Shown here: piece by piece, positions 18,606 through 28,035 of the stretch
Position numbering within the stretch: the stretch's first letter is position 1
Layout: every line of letters starts with the position of its first letter
Source of the DNA: Marinobacter sediminum
GTDB taxonomy: Bacteria > Pseudomonadota > Gammaproteobacteria > Pseudomonadales > Oleiphilaceae
Length of the DNA stretch: 64,000 nt
Direction: 5' to 3'
Assembly (NCBI RefSeq): GCF_023657445.1
Contig: NZ_JAGTWY010000001.1
Span: 868,001 to 932,000, forward strand
Position numbers and translations under genes: made by a program
Notes under the pieces: generated by a model
Seen by the model: only the letters and a program-made list of their open reading frames with translations
Told to the model about the DNA's origin: nothing
Database searches by the model: none

Positions 18606-19316
18606 ATGAGCCGAGAACCGGTTTTTCATACTAAGGGGCTCACCAAAACGTACGACCAGGGTGAAGTCCAGGTGCACGCCCTGCGCGGTGTCAATCTTGA
18701 CCTGTATTCAGGTGAGCTGGTCGTCATGCTGGGCGCCTCCGGTTCTGGTAAATCCACCTTGCTGAATATTCTCGGCGGCCTGGATGTGCCAACATCGGGT
18801 GAAGTCCGGTATCGGGATGTAGAACTGAGCAATGCCGGAGACCGGGAGCTTACCCGCTACCGGCGAGAGCACGTGGGCTTTGTTTTTCAGTTTTACAACC
18901 TGATTTCCAGCCTGACCGCCCGGGAGAATGTCGCCGCGGTGACCGAAATTGCCAGTAATCCCATGTCTCCCGAGGAAGCTCTGGAGTTGGTGGGTTTGCA
19001 GGATCGAATGGACCACTTTCCGGCCCAGCTGTCGGGTGGAGAGCAGCAACGGGTCGCCATTGCCCGTGCTGTTGCCAAACGTCCGGAAGTTCTTCTTTGC
19101 GATGAGCCAACGGGCGCGCTGGATTCAGCAACTGGCATTCTGGTTCTGGAAGCGTTGAATAAAGCCAACCGGGAAACCGGCACCACCACCGTTATAATTA
19201 CCCACAATGCCTCAATTGCTGGCATGGCGGACAGGGTGATAACTCTGTCAGACGGCAACATCAGCGGCGAGCGGCGCAATGACCAGCGCCAGGACCCACG
19301 AACCCTGAGCTGGTAG
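18606..19316 (+). CDS. ABC transporter ATP-binding protein, MacB/LolD type
   Basis: A 236-residue ATPase with Walker [13 protein letters not shown]-loop FVFQFYNL, signature [12 protein letters not shown], Walker [13 protein letters not shown] and an H-loop at ITHNAS. The GALDS wording after Walker B is typical of the MacB/LolD/FtsE subfamily, which works with FtsX-type permeases by mechanotransmission rather than direct transport. ATG at 18606 is preceded by GGAAG; an in-frame GTG at 18573 overlaps the previous gene. It is first of a three-gene unit with the permease (5 bases downstream) and the adaptor. Confidence 0.92.
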   Translation: MSREPVFHTKGLTKTYDQGEVQVHALRGVNLDLYSGELVVMLGASGSGKSTLLNILGGLDVPTSGEVRYRDVELSNAGDRELTRYRREHVGFVFQFYNLISSLTARENVAAVTEIASNPMSPEEALELVGLQDRMDHFPAQLSGGEQQRVAIARAVAKRPEVLLCDEPTGALDSATGILVLEALNKANRETGTTTVIITHNASIAGMADRVITLSDGNISGERRNDQRQDPRTLSW

Positions 19317-19320
19317 CGGA

Positions 19321-21696
19321 ATGTCTCTCTTCAGCAGCGCCCTGAACACCAAATTGCGCCGGGAGCTCTGGCAGATGCGGGGGCAGGTTCTGGCTATCGC
19401 CCTGGTAATCGCCGGAGGCGTGGCAGTGTGTGTCATGTCGGTGCTTAACTATTCCTCTCTTTCTGCAACTCGCAGCCAGTATTATGACGAGCACCGGTTT
19501 GCGGACGTTTTTGCGTCCCTGAAACGTGCGCCAAGGCACGTGTTGAATGAGGTATCGGCAATACCGGGCATTACGCGGCTGACTGGCAGAGTCGAAGGTG
19601 GAGCCAAGCTGGAGATTTCAGGATTCTCTGATCCGGTGTCTGCAAGGTTGGTATCCCTGCCCCCCAGCGGGCAGCCTGACGTAAACGGGCTTTTCATACG
19701 GAAAGGGCGCGTTCCTGCGCCCGGCAGGGGCCGTGAGGTCGCAGTTATTGGTAGCTTTGCCGAGGCTCACGATTTGCAACTCGGTGACCAGTTCCCTGCC
19801 ATTATCAATGGTCGCCGGCAAGTGCTGACAATTACCGGTATTGCCGAATCCCCCGAGTTTATCTATGTCATCCCTCCAGGCGGTATGCTGCCGGACTACG
19901 AACGTTTTGGTGTGCTCTGGATGAGTCGTGAGGCTCTGGCGGCCGCCATGGATATGAAGGGGGCATTCAATAGCCTGGTTGTTCGGGTTGAGGCCGGCTA
20001 TCCGGTGGCGTCGGTGATTGATGCGCTGGACCGGTTGCTGGATCGTTACGGTGCCACCGGGGCCTATGGTCGCGAAGACCAGTTTTCGCACCGGTTTCTC
20101 GATGATGATATGGACCAGCTGAAAACCATGGCGACAGTGTTTCCGCTTATCTTCATGGGTGTGGCCATGTTTCTTCTTAACGTGGTTGTCAGCCGCCTTA
20201 TCGCCACCCAGCGGGACATCATTGCCGTACTTAAGGCCTTTGGTTACAGCAACCGTCAAATCGCCTGGCACTACAGCAAGCTCATACTCACCATTGGAAT
20301 AATCGGGTTTGCGCTTGGGCTGGGACTTGGCCTCTGGCTAGGCCGGGGACTGGGCGAGATGTATATGCAGTATTATCGCTTTCCGGGGCTGCTCCTCAGA
20401 ATTAATCCTGCCTGGATATTCCTGCTCGCCGGAATATCGTTACTCGTTGCCTGGCTCGGTGGCTGGCGCGCTATCAGCAAGGCTGCCTCATTGCCGCCTG
20501 CGGAGGCCATGCGCCCGGAAGGTCCCGCAAAATTTCGCATCACCCTCGCTGAGAAATGGCTGTCCGTTGTTCGATTCAGTCAGCCTTCCCGCATGATTAT
20601 TCGGCAGACTGCACGGAGGCCACTGCGCTCTTTTTTGTCTTTGACGGGGGTGGCTATGGCGACAGCCATCATTGTTGTGGGCAACTTCCAGTTTGATTCC
20701 GTGTCGCTCATGGTGCAAACCCAGTTTGCGCGTGTCCAGCAGCAGGATCTCACTGTCCCCCTGATCGATCCACAGAACGCTGCCGTGCTTTTCACACTGC
20801 AGAGGCAACCGGGTATTCGTTACGCTGAAGGCCGGCGAACCGTGGCGGCCAGGCTGGCGAACGGGCACAGGAAATGGAGAGGCGCCGTTACTGGTATCCC
20901 GGCCAACGCAGAACTGCAATTTGTGGTGGACAAGAATATCAAACCGGTGACCCTGCCCGGAGAGGGGCTTCTGCTGACCGATTATCTGGCCAGGGAACTG
21001 TCGGTAAAACCGGGCGATACCCTGGATATCGAGATACTTGAAGGTGATCGCCGAACCATTTCAGTCCCGGTTTCTGGCACCACCAGCGAGTTTCTTGGTG
21101 TCGGTGCCTATATGGACTTAAACGCCCTCAACCGTGTATTGGGTGAGGGCCCTCTGATTAACCAGGCACTGTTAAATGTTGATCCGGCTTATGCGGACGA
21201 TGTGTATCAGCAGCTACGGGAAACCCCGGGCGTGCTGGGCGTCAGTATCCGGCAAGCCATGCTCGACAGTTTTTTCCAGACCCTGGCCAGAACGTTCCTG
21301 ACGTTTACCTTCTTTAATAGTTTGTTGGGGGGTGTTATCGCATTCGGGGTGGTCTATAACACCGTGCGCATCTCGTTGGCAGAAAAGGGCCGTGAACTGG
21401 CAAGTCTCCGGGTTTTGGGTTACACCCATAACGAAGTGGCTCACATTCTTCTTGGCGAAATGGCTTTGCTTCTATTGGTTGGTATCCCGCTTGGCTGGCT
21501 GTTCGGTGAGGGTCTTGCGTACCTTATTATTATCGCCATGCAGACAGAGCTTTACCGTGTGCCGTTAACGATTACGCCACAGACACTGGGTATTTCAGCC
21601 ACTGTGGTGATTGCCTCTGCGGTGGGCTCGGGTGTGATTGCCTGGTGGCGTCTCAGGGAACTGGACCTCGTGGCGGTCCTGAAAACCCGGGAATGA
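19321..21696 (+). CDS. Large FtsX-type ABC permease
   Basis: A 791-residue inner-membrane protein with one N-terminal transmembrane helix (about residues 22-45), a periplasmic domain, three helices around residues 275-400, a further helix near 440-460, a second periplasmic domain and a final three-helix FtsX block near 660-790. This duplicated-FtsX layout matches YbbP-like and DUF214-type permeases, whose substrates are mostly unknown (lipids, lipoproteins or peptides). It starts 5 bases after the ATPase stop. Export across the envelope with the adjacent adaptor is likely, but the cargo cannot be stated. Confidence 0.88.
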   Translation: MSLFSSALNTKLRRELWQMRGQVLAIALVIAGGVAVCVMSVLNYSSLSATRSQYYDEHRFADVFASLKRAPRHVLNEVSAIPGITRLTGRVEGGAKLEISGFSDPVSARLVSLPPSGQPDVNGLFIRKGRVPAPGRGREVAVIGSFAEAHDLQLGDQFPAIINGRRQVLTITGIAESPEFIYVIPPGGMLPDYERFGVLWMSREALAAAMDMKGAFNSLVVRVEAGYPVASVIDALDRLLDRYGATGAYGREDQFSHRFLDDDMDQLKTMATVFPLIFMGVAMFLLNVVVSRLIATQRDIIAVLKAFGYSNRQIAWHYSKLILTIGIIGFALGLGLGLWLGRGLGEMYMQYYRFPGLLLRINPAWIFLLAGISLLVAWLGGWRAISKAASLPPAEAMRPEGPAKFRITLAEKWLSVVRFSQPSRMIIRQTARRPLRSFLSLTGVAMATAIIVVGNFQFDSVSLMVQTQFARVQQQDLTVPLIDPQNAAVLFTLQRQPGIRYAEGRRTVAARLANGHRKWRGAVTGIPANAELQFVVDKNIKPVTLPGEGLLLTDYLARELSVKPGDTLDIEILEGDRRTISVPVSGTTSEFLGVGAYMDLNALNRVLGEGPLINQALLNVDPAYADDVYQQLRETPGVLGVSIRQAMLDSFFQTLARTFLTFTFFNSLLGGVIAFGVVYNTVRISLAEKGRELASLRVLGYTHNEVAHILLGEMALLLLVGIPLGWLFGEGLAYLIIIAMQTELYRVPLTITPQTLGISATVVIASAVGSGVIAWWRLRELDLVAVLKTRE

Positions 21697-21745
21697 ACCG
21701 TGGCGTGATTGGTTGGGAATCGGAAAACTGGGGAATGGATAGTAT

Positions 21746-22951
21746 ATGGCAGAGAAGCGTTATGCAGGTAAATGGATTTTCTGGGGAGTGTTCGCTCTCC
21801 TGGTTGCGGTCGCCGTTTTCATTGCTCTGCGCCCGGATCCGGTTTGGGTCAGTCTGGCAACCGTTACAGGGGGAGAGCTGGAAGTCACGGTCACCGAGGA
21901 AGGTAAGACCCGGGTAAAGGATCGTTATCTGGTTTCTTCGCCAGTGGCTGGCTACTTGCATCGGGTACCACTGGATGTCGGGGATACGGTTACGCCCGGT
22001 CAACTGCTCACAAGTGTCGAACCACTGCCGGCCGGCGTTCTGGATGCCCGCAGCCGTGCCGAGGCAGAGGCCATGGTCGGGGCTGCTCGATCTGCGTTGA
22101 ATTCCGCGCGGCAGAAAGTGGCTATGGCCAGGGCGGAGGCTGATCTGGCGGACAAGGAACTGGTCCGTTTGCAGGCTCTTACTGATGCTCACTTTGTTTC
22201 CGATGAGCGGCTCCAGCAGGTTGAATCAGCAGCGGATCGTGCTCAGGCGAACCTGCGATCAGCGACATTTGATGAAGAGGTAATGGCGCATGAGCTGCAG
22301 GCGGCACGGACCCGCCTCGAGGTTTCTGCGGCCCGGTCATCCGGAAACGGAGCCATTGAAAAAGTTGCGATCCAGTCGCCGGTAAACGGGGCCATTCTGG
22401 GGATCGTGCGAAAGAGCGAAGGGGTAATCCAGGCGGGTGAGCCAATTCTTGAAGTTGGAGACCCGTCAGCGTTGGAAGTTGTCGTGGATGTGCTCAGTTT
22501 CGATGCCGTCAAGCTTTCACCGGGGGTAAAAGTGCGGCTCACAGGGTGGGGCGGTCAGACTCTGGATGCCTTGGTGAGGCGGGTTGAGCCTGTTGGATTT
22601 GAGGATGTTTCTGCTCTGGGAGTGGAGGAGCAAAGGGTTCAGGTGCTCGCAGATATTGTTAGTCCGGCCGAGGACTGGCGGAGTCTGGGTGACGGCTATC
22701 GGGTGGATGCGACGTTCGTGCTCTGGTCGACGGAAGATGTGCTGCAGGTTCCGTCTTCGGCCATCTTCAGCCATAAGGGGAAAGATCATGTATTCCGGGC
22801 GGTGGACGAAACTGCCGAGCTCGCTGAAGTAACGACAGGCAGAAGCAACGGCCTGTATACCGCTGTTAGCGCAGGGTTGACAGCAGGTGACCGGGTTGTG
22901 CGTCATCCTGACCGGCAGCTGGAAGCCGGTGTGCGACTTCGGGAAAGATAG
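21746..22951 (+). CDS. HlyD/MFP-family periplasmic adaptor
   Basis: A 401-residue membrane-fusion protein: one N-terminal transmembrane anchor (residues about 9-28), a lipoyl-like half (SSPVAGYLHRVPLDVGDTV), a long alpha-helical hairpin rich in Ala, Arg and Glu (residues about 95-205), the second lipoyl half (IQSPVNGAILGIVRKSEG), and beta-barrel segments. It links an inner-membrane pump to an outer-membrane channel. Its place 49 bases after the permease makes a tripartite ABC exporter likely; no TolC-type gene is nearby. Confidence 0.88.
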   Translation: MAEKRYAGKWIFWGVFALLVAVAVFIALRPDPVWVSLATVTGGELEVTVTEEGKTRVKDRYLVSSPVAGYLHRVPLDVGDTVTPGQLLTSVEPLPAGVLDARSRAEAEAMVGAARSALNSARQKVAMARAEADLADKELVRLQALTDAHFVSDERLQQVESAADRAQANLRSATFDEEVMAHELQAARTRLEVSAARSSGNGAIEKVAIQSPVNGAILGIVRKSEGVIQAGEPILEVGDPSALEVVVDVLSFDAVKLSPGVKVRLTGWGGQTLDALVRRVEPVGFEDVSALGVEEQRVQVLADIVSPAEDWRSLGDGYRVDATFVLWSTEDVLQVPSSAIFSHKGKDHVFRAVDETAELAEVTTGRSNGLYTAVSAGLTAGDRVVRHPDRQLEAGVRLRER

Positions 22952-23035
22952 CGGCAGAATCCAAAGAGGAGGAAATGTCACGTTTTGCCCGCTAGACTGA
23001 TTGACCACAAAAACAACAAGTGAGGAGTCTGCCCT

Positions 23036-24781
23036 GTGAGACAGTACGACACCCTTATTACTGGCGGGCGTTACTTTGATGGCACCGGTTCTCCTTCCCG
23101 TATTGCCAATGTTGCCATCCGCGATGGTCGGATTGCGCGGGTTTTTGAATCCGAGCCCGATCTGGGGCTGGCAAACCGGGTGATTGATGCAGAAGGATGT
23201 TGGGTTACGCCTGGATTCCTCGATACTCATACCCACTACGACGCCGAACTGATTGTTGCTCCGTCTCTTTCGGAATCCGTGCGCCACGGTGTGACAACCG
23301 TTTTGATCGGCAGCTGCTCGTTGAGTATGGTTTGCTCCGGCGCAGAGGATGCGTCGGATATTTTTACCCGGGTGGAAACAGTGCCCCGGGAAAAAGTGCT
23401 TCCGATTCTCAAGCGCAATAAAAGCTGGGGCACGCCCTCGGAGTGGGTTGAATTTATCAGCCGGCATCCACTGGGACCCAATGTGATCAGCTTTCTCGGG
23501 CACAGCGATTTGCGGACCGCGGTTATGGGGCTGCACCGGGCCACGGATCGAAACATAAAGCCGACAGCAGCAGAGCAGGAGCGTATGGAGCAGCTTCTCG
23601 AGGAGGCGCTGCAAGAGGGGTTTCTGGGGTTGTCGACCATGTGCCTGAAATGGGACAAAGTGGATGGTGACCGGGAGTGGTCGAAAAGCCTGCCGAGCAC
23701 TTACGCGCGCTGGGGCGAGGTGAGTCGGTTGAACCGGTTGCTGCGTCGATACGGTCGCGTTCATCAGGGTGCGCCCAATGCCGCCAACCCGCTGCAGGTG
23801 ACCCAGTATCTGAGAGAAACGCTTGGCTGGTTCCGGAAACCGCTTAAAACGACGCTCATTGCCATGATCGATCTAAAAGGCAACCCGACCGTACGGCCAA
23901 TGGCCAACCTGGTTGGCTGGATCGCCAACGCCTTCCGGGGCAATTTCCGGTGGCAGCTCCTTCCGACGCCTTTCACCATTTATGCCGATGGTATGGATAT
24001 TGTGCTGTTCGAGGAATTCGGGGCAGGAGAAATGGCACTGGATGTCCGGGACCAGCTGGAGCGGAATGAGCTTCTGAAGGATGAGAGTTATCGCCGGACT
24101 TTCCGCAAATTCTACAAGCAGAAACTGTCGCCACGAGTCTGGCAGCGGGATTTCGGCGACGCCGTTATCCTTGGTTGCCCGGACAGCTCACTGGTTGGTC
24201 ACAACTTTGCGGAGCTGGCAGCTGAACGCGGTATACATGTGGTGGACTTCTTTCTGGATATGGTGGTCAAGCATGGGCCCGCGCTGAGATGGTTTACCGT
24301 CATAGGCAACCATCGCAAGGAACGGCTTCGCCAGATGGTGAAAAGTCCCCATGCCCTGATCACCTTCTCGGATGCGGGTGCCCATATTCGCAACATGGCC
24401 TTCTACAACCTCCCGCTTCGATTTCTGAAACTTGTTCAGGAAAGCGATCAGCAAGGTGATCCGATCATGTCGCTGGAAAGAGCCGTGCATCGCCTCACCG
24501 GGGAACAGGCTGACTGGCTTGGTATCGATGCCGGCCACATCCGGGAGGGCGATCGGGCAGACATTGTAATACTGGATCCAGGCGGGCTAAAACAGGATCT
24601 GGAGGAGGTAAACTGGGCTGAGATGGAGAATTTTGGTCTGGAACGAATGGTCAACCGGGTTCAGGGATGCGTCAGGCATGTGCTGATTAATGGGCGCCCG
24701 GCAGTGACGGATGAGCAGATAGAGCCGGGCCTGGGGAAGGAGACCGGGTTCGGGCGCTTTCTTCGGGCTGTTTCCTGCTGA
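23036..24781 (+). CDS. Amidohydrolase, N-acyl-D-amino-acid deacylase-like
   Basis: A 581-residue metal-dependent hydrolase. The N-terminal small beta domain (LITGGRYFDGTGSPSRIANV) leads into the metal motif HTHYDAE with His65 and His67; a later FSDAGAHIRNM probably supplies the catalytic Asp, and LTGEQADWLGIDAGHIREGDRADIVILDP closes the fold. The best family match is the D-aminoacylase/dihydroorotase-like group, but true substrates in this branch are largely untested. The start is GTG at 23036 after GAGGAG at 23022-23027. It stands 84 bases after the adaptor gene and may have its own promoter. Confidence 0.85.
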   Translation: MRQYDTLITGGRYFDGTGSPSRIANVAIRDGRIARVFESEPDLGLANRVIDAEGCWVTPGFLDTHTHYDAELIVAPSLSESVRHGVTTVLIGSCSLSMVCSGAEDASDIFTRVETVPREKVLPILKRNKSWGTPSEWVEFISRHPLGPNVISFLGHSDLRTAVMGLHRATDRNIKPTAAEQERMEQLLEEALQEGFLGLSTMCLKWDKVDGDREWSKSLPSTYARWGEVSRLNRLLRRYGRVHQGAPNAANPLQVTQYLRETLGWFRKPLKTTLIAMIDLKGNPTVRPMANLVGWIANAFRGNFRWQLLPTPFTIYADGMDIVLFEEFGAGEMALDVRDQLERNELLKDESYRRTFRKFYKQKLSPRVWQRDFGDAVILGCPDSSLVGHNFAELAAERGIHVVDFFLDMVVKHGPALRWFTVIGNHRKERLRQMVKSPHALITFSDAGAHIRNMAFYNLPLRFLKLVQESDQQGDPIMSLERAVHRLTGEQADWLGIDAGHIREGDRADIVILDPGGLKQDLEEVNWAEMENFGLERMVNRVQGCVRHVLINGRPAVTDEQIEPGLGKETGFGRFLRAVSC

Positions 24782-24848
24782 TGTTCCTCAGGTTTGAGTG
24801 GCAACACCCGCATCGGTGCGCAATGAATCAGTTGGTGGGACGGGTGTT

Positions 24849-25466
24849 ATGTTTCGGATATCATTAGCAGCCCTGGTCTGGGTGGCCATGTTTCTGGCAG
24901 TTCTGGTCTGGTCCGGGATTGGGCCGAAAGACCGGGCAACCTGGGTGCTTGAAGTCTTGCCCGCGGTTATTGGTTTTGTGCTGGTAATCTGGTGCTGGTT
25001 CCGCTATCCGTTGACGCCCATCGTTTATTGGCTGATTCTCGTGCACGCCATTATTCTCATGGTGGGAGGGCATTACACTTACGCGGAAGTGCCAATGTTT
25101 GAATGGTTCCGCGACTGGTTCAGCTGGGAACGTAACAATTATGACAAGCTGGGGCACTTTGCCCAGGGCTTCGTTCCGGCCCTGATCGCGCGTGAACTGG
25201 TGGTCAGGCTTTCAGTGTTTGCCCGCCCTGGCTGGGCGCCCTTCTTTATTATCTGCTTCTGTCTTGCTGTCAGTGCGTTCTACGAACTAATTGAATGGTG
25301 GGTTGCACTGGCCAGTGAAGAGGCGGCAGAGTCATTTCTGGGAACCCAGGGGTATGTCTGGGATACCCAGTCCGACATGGCGTGGGCGCTTTCAGGCGCC
25401 ATCCTGGCTCTGGTGTTGCTCAGGCGATTCCAGGATCGCCAGATTGCGGCGCTCGCCCGACACTGA
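24849..25466 (+). CDS. DUF2238 (YjdF-like) inner-membrane protein
   Basis: A membrane protein of 205 residues with about six hydrophobic segments and the family features HYTYAEVPMFEWFRDWF, NNYDKLGHFAQGFVPA and FYELIEWWVA, ending GYVWDTQSDMAWALSGA. The acidic and histidine residues within helices are conserved in YjdF/DUF2238, but no function is established. The frame also allows GTG at 24798, adding 17 residues; I prefer the ATG at 24849 because it directly precedes the first helix. Confidence 0.8.
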   Translation: MFRISLAALVWVAMFLAVLVWSGIGPKDRATWVLEVLPAVIGFVLVIWCWFRYPLTPIVYWLILVHAIILMVGGHYTYAEVPMFEWFRDWFSWERNNYDKLGHFAQGFVPALIARELVVRLSVFARPGWAPFFIICFCLAVSAFYELIEWWVALASEEAAESFLGTQGYVWDTQSDMAWALSGAILALVLLRRFQDRQIAALARH

Positions 25467-25500
25467 AAAAAGTTTATTCCTTATCTGACTGGCATTATTT

Positions 25501-26958
25501 ATGACTGAAACCTCCGAAACCCGTCCCAAAGGTCTCCCCAAAAGCCAAGTGATTGGCCTGGTTTTGGGTCCAATGTTTCTGCTGGTCACACTCATTTTGC
25601 CACCCCCTCAAACCATGGGCGTCGATGCCTGGGCGGCTCTCGGCATGATGTTGCTTATGGCCACCTGGTGGTCCACGGAAGCCATCCCGATACCGGCAAC
25701 TGCACTTCTTCCTATTGTTCTGGTGCCGGCACTGGGGTTGGGAAGCATTGGTGAAGCAACCTCTCCTTACGCCAATCCAATCATATTTCTTTTTTTGGGG
25801 GGATTTACCCTGGGCCTTGCGATGCAGCGCTGGAATCTGCATCGAAGAATTGCATTGCTGACACTGAAAGCTGTGGGCGATCAGCCAAGACGCCAGATTG
25901 GTGGCTTCATGCTGGCCACGGCCTTTCTCAGTATGTGGGTCAGTAACACCGCCACATCAATCATGATGCTTCCGATTGGTCTCTCTGTCATCGCGATGAT
26001 GGATGCGTCCAATCCGGATGGTGCTCGCCGATATGCCACCTCGCTGCTTCTGGCCATCGCCTATTCAGCGAGCATAGGTGGCATCGCGACCCTGATTGGA
26101 ACGCCCCCCAATGCCTTGCTGGCCGCTTATCTGAGTGAAAACCAGGGAATTTCTGTCGGGTTTGCCCAATGGATGCTGCTGGGTCTTCCAATAACCATAG
26201 TAATGCTGGTTGCCGCGTGGTGGTGGTTGACGCGCCGGGACTTCGGTCTCGGCAAAAAAGGCGACAGTGGGCAGATGATTCGTGACGAGCTGGCAGCCCT
26301 GGGCCCATTGAGCAGGGGCGAGAAGCTCGTTGGACTGGTGTTTCTGCTGACTGCCAGTGCATGGATTTTTCGTCCGCTGCTTTCAGCAAATCTGATGCCC
26401 TGGCTCAGTGATACTGGTATTGCTATCGCAGCTGCCATTGTGATGTTCATCGCTCCTGTGGATACCCGCGAACGGGTGTTTCTTCTGAACTGGGAAACCG
26501 CCAAGGAGATCCCCTGGGGCGTTTTACTTCTCTTTGGCGGAGGCCTGGCCATGGCCGGGGTTATCAGCAGTTCCGGCCTGGCCGAATGGATTGCCGGAAG
26601 TCTGGGCGCTGCAGGCATTTTGCCCACTCTGGCCATGATCGCGCTGGTCGCCGGCGTGATCATTTTCCTGACTGAAGTCACCAGCAACACGGCGACTGCA
26701 GCGGCGTTTTTACCCCTGCTTGGAGCTCTCGCCATGTCACAGGGCGTATCGCCGATTCTACTGACCGTGCCTGCTGCCGTGGCCGCTAGCTGTGCCTTTA
26801 TGATGCCGGTTGCGACACCGCCCAATGCAATCGTGTTTTCCTCCGGACATATGAGAATCAGCGACATGATCAGCGCCGGCTTTGCCCTCAACCTGGTTGG
26901 CATCGTGGTTGTCACCCTGATGTGCTATGGCCTGCTTGGCCTGGTATTCACTGTCTGA
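25501..26958 (+). CDS. DASS-family sodium/dicarboxylate symporter
   Basis: A 485-residue inner-membrane transporter of the SLC13/DASS family. Both copies of the Ser-Asn-Thr motif that binds Na+ and carboxylate are present: VSNTATSIMMLPIG (around residue 141) and TSNTATAAAFLPLL (around residue 398). GTPPNALLAAY and PVATPPNAIVFSSGH are the matching re-entrant loop ends. Likely substrates are C4-dicarboxylates such as succinate or malate, though sulfate-type relatives exist. It lies 34 bases after the DUF2238 gene and may share its transcript. Confidence 0.9.
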   Translation: MTETSETRPKGLPKSQVIGLVLGPMFLLVTLILPPPQTMGVDAWAALGMMLLMATWWSTEAIPIPATALLPIVLVPALGLGSIGEATSPYANPIIFLFLGGFTLGLAMQRWNLHRRIALLTLKAVGDQPRRQIGGFMLATAFLSMWVSNTATSIMMLPIGLSVIAMMDASNPDGARRYATSLLLAIAYSASIGGIATLIGTPPNALLAAYLSENQGISVGFAQWMLLGLPITIVMLVAAWWWLTRRDFGLGKKGDSGQMIRDELAALGPLSRGEKLVGLVFLLTASAWIFRPLLSANLMPWLSDTGIAIAAAIVMFIAPVDTRERVFLLNWETAKEIPWGVLLLFGGGLAMAGVISSSGLAEWIAGSLGAAGILPTLAMIALVAGVIIFLTEVTSNTATAAAFLPLLGALAMSQGVSPILLTVPAAVAASCAFMMPVATPPNAIVFSSGHMRISDMISAGFALNLVGIVVVTLMCYGLLGLVFTV

Positions 26959-27000
26959 CAGTCGAAAGCCAACTCTATATGACTGCATGAACTCGCGAGC

Positions 27001-27021
27001 AGGCCTCAATCCCTGAGGCCT
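27001..27021 (+). terminator. Possible terminator after the DASS transporter
   Basis: An eight-base perfect stem, AGGCCTCA and TGAGGCCT with a five-base loop, lies 43 bases after the transporter stop. The downstream sequence TTGAATC has no real T run, so termination is uncertain. Confidence 0.4.
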
Positions 27022-27176
27022 TGAATCAGTTCTCAAATCCATTTCTTCAGGCCCCTTCTGCAGCGGCAGATTTGAGGCACAGTTATCTTTAAGCCGGCAG
27101 TGTTTTCGGTATCTTACCGTAACAACATGTAACCCTATAAATGTCATAGCCAATAAAAACAGGGGCTTCGTCTGAC

Positions 27177-27977
27177 ATGCTGCTGGTTCTCGCCGGATCC
27201 ATTCTTACATTCACCATGGTGCAGGAAGCGACTGTGGTTGAGCCTTTCGAGAAAGGCACTGTCGTCATTGAACAGGACGTGGACTCCGGTCCGGTGAAAC
27301 TGCGCTCTGATGTGCGGGTCGAGCCTCTTGTGGAGCAGAAGTACCGTAACATCGTGCGCCAGGCCTATGACTACAGTTGTGGGAGTGCTGCGCTGACGAC
27401 GGTTCTGAATTATTACCTTGGCCGGACGCTGTCGGAGCGACAAGTCATGGAGGGCTTGCTGCATTATGGTGAAAGTGAGCGAATTGTAGAGCGCCGTGCA
27501 TTTTCCATGCTGGATATGAAGCGGCTTGTGACGGCGCTCGGTTATCCCTCCGGTGGCTTTCGGGCGACCATTGATGATTTGAAGGACCTCGATCACCCCG
27601 CGATAGTCCCTATTCACCACGCAGGCTTCAAACACTTTGTCGTGTTGCGCTCCATCCGGGATGGCCGTGTCTATATGGCGGATCCGTCAGTAGGCAACAT
27701 TTCCTTTCCGCTTCCCCAGTTTGAGGAAAAGTGGGACGACAACGTCCTTTTCATCGTGTTCCCGGGCAGCGACAAGCCCCTCGATAACCTGGAATTGAAA
27801 GAAGAAGACCTACGTTTTGTTGACGACCAGACCATGACCCTGTTGGCGCTGGAAAGGATTCCTGCGTTTCACGAGGCCACAGAAAGACGTATTCAGAATC
27901 TTCTGGAGCGTCAGAAGAACAATCCCGACGGCAGTGTCGAGAACACCCGGAAGCAACTGTATTACCGTCGAAACTAA
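27177..27977 (+). CDS. C39-family cysteine peptidase, exported
   Basis: A 266-residue protein with a short hydrophobic N-terminus (likely export signal) and a papain-like C39 domain: Cys68 in YDYSCGSAAL, His153 in FKHFVVL and Asp169 in ADPSVGN. C39 peptidases usually cut leader peptides at a double-glycine site within bacteriocin ABC exporters, but this one stands alone without an ATPase. The closest known parallel is FapD of the Pseudomonas amyloid system. The C-terminal 60 residues are charged and helical. It is the first gene of a four-gene envelope operon; AGGGG lies 11 bases before the ATG. Confidence 0.85.
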   Translation: MLLVLAGSILTFTMVQEATVVEPFEKGTVVIEQDVDSGPVKLRSDVRVEPLVEQKYRNIVRQAYDYSCGSAALTTVLNYYLGRTLSERQVMEGLLHYGESERIVERRAFSMLDMKRLVTALGYPSGGFRATIDDLKDLDHPAIVPIHHAGFKHFVVLRSIRDGRVYMADPSVGNISFPLPQFEEKWDDNVLFIVFPGSDKPLDNLELKEEDLRFVDDQTMTLLALERIPAFHEATERRIQNLLERQKNNPDGSVENTRKQLYYRRN

Positions 27978-28035
27978 TTCTCCGGGTCAACAGACCTGGA
28001 TCAGGAACACTACAAATAAAATTAAGGGAGTCAGG

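Noticed and set aside
22517..23764. A 415-codon open frame antisense to the adaptor and amidohydrolase genes
   Set aside because: It spans two real genes on the other strand, and its composition (many His, Pro, Arg) is typical of a shadow frame.
26959..27176. A missing FilA/FapB/FapC-like small gene upstream of the C39 peptidase
   Set aside because: These 218 bases hold a hairpin and AT-rich DNA but no credible reading frame or amyloid repeats.
27177..27977. Bacteriocin-processing transporter
   Set aside because: The C39 domain is present, but there are no ABC transporter helices or ATPase, and no leader-peptide gene is close.
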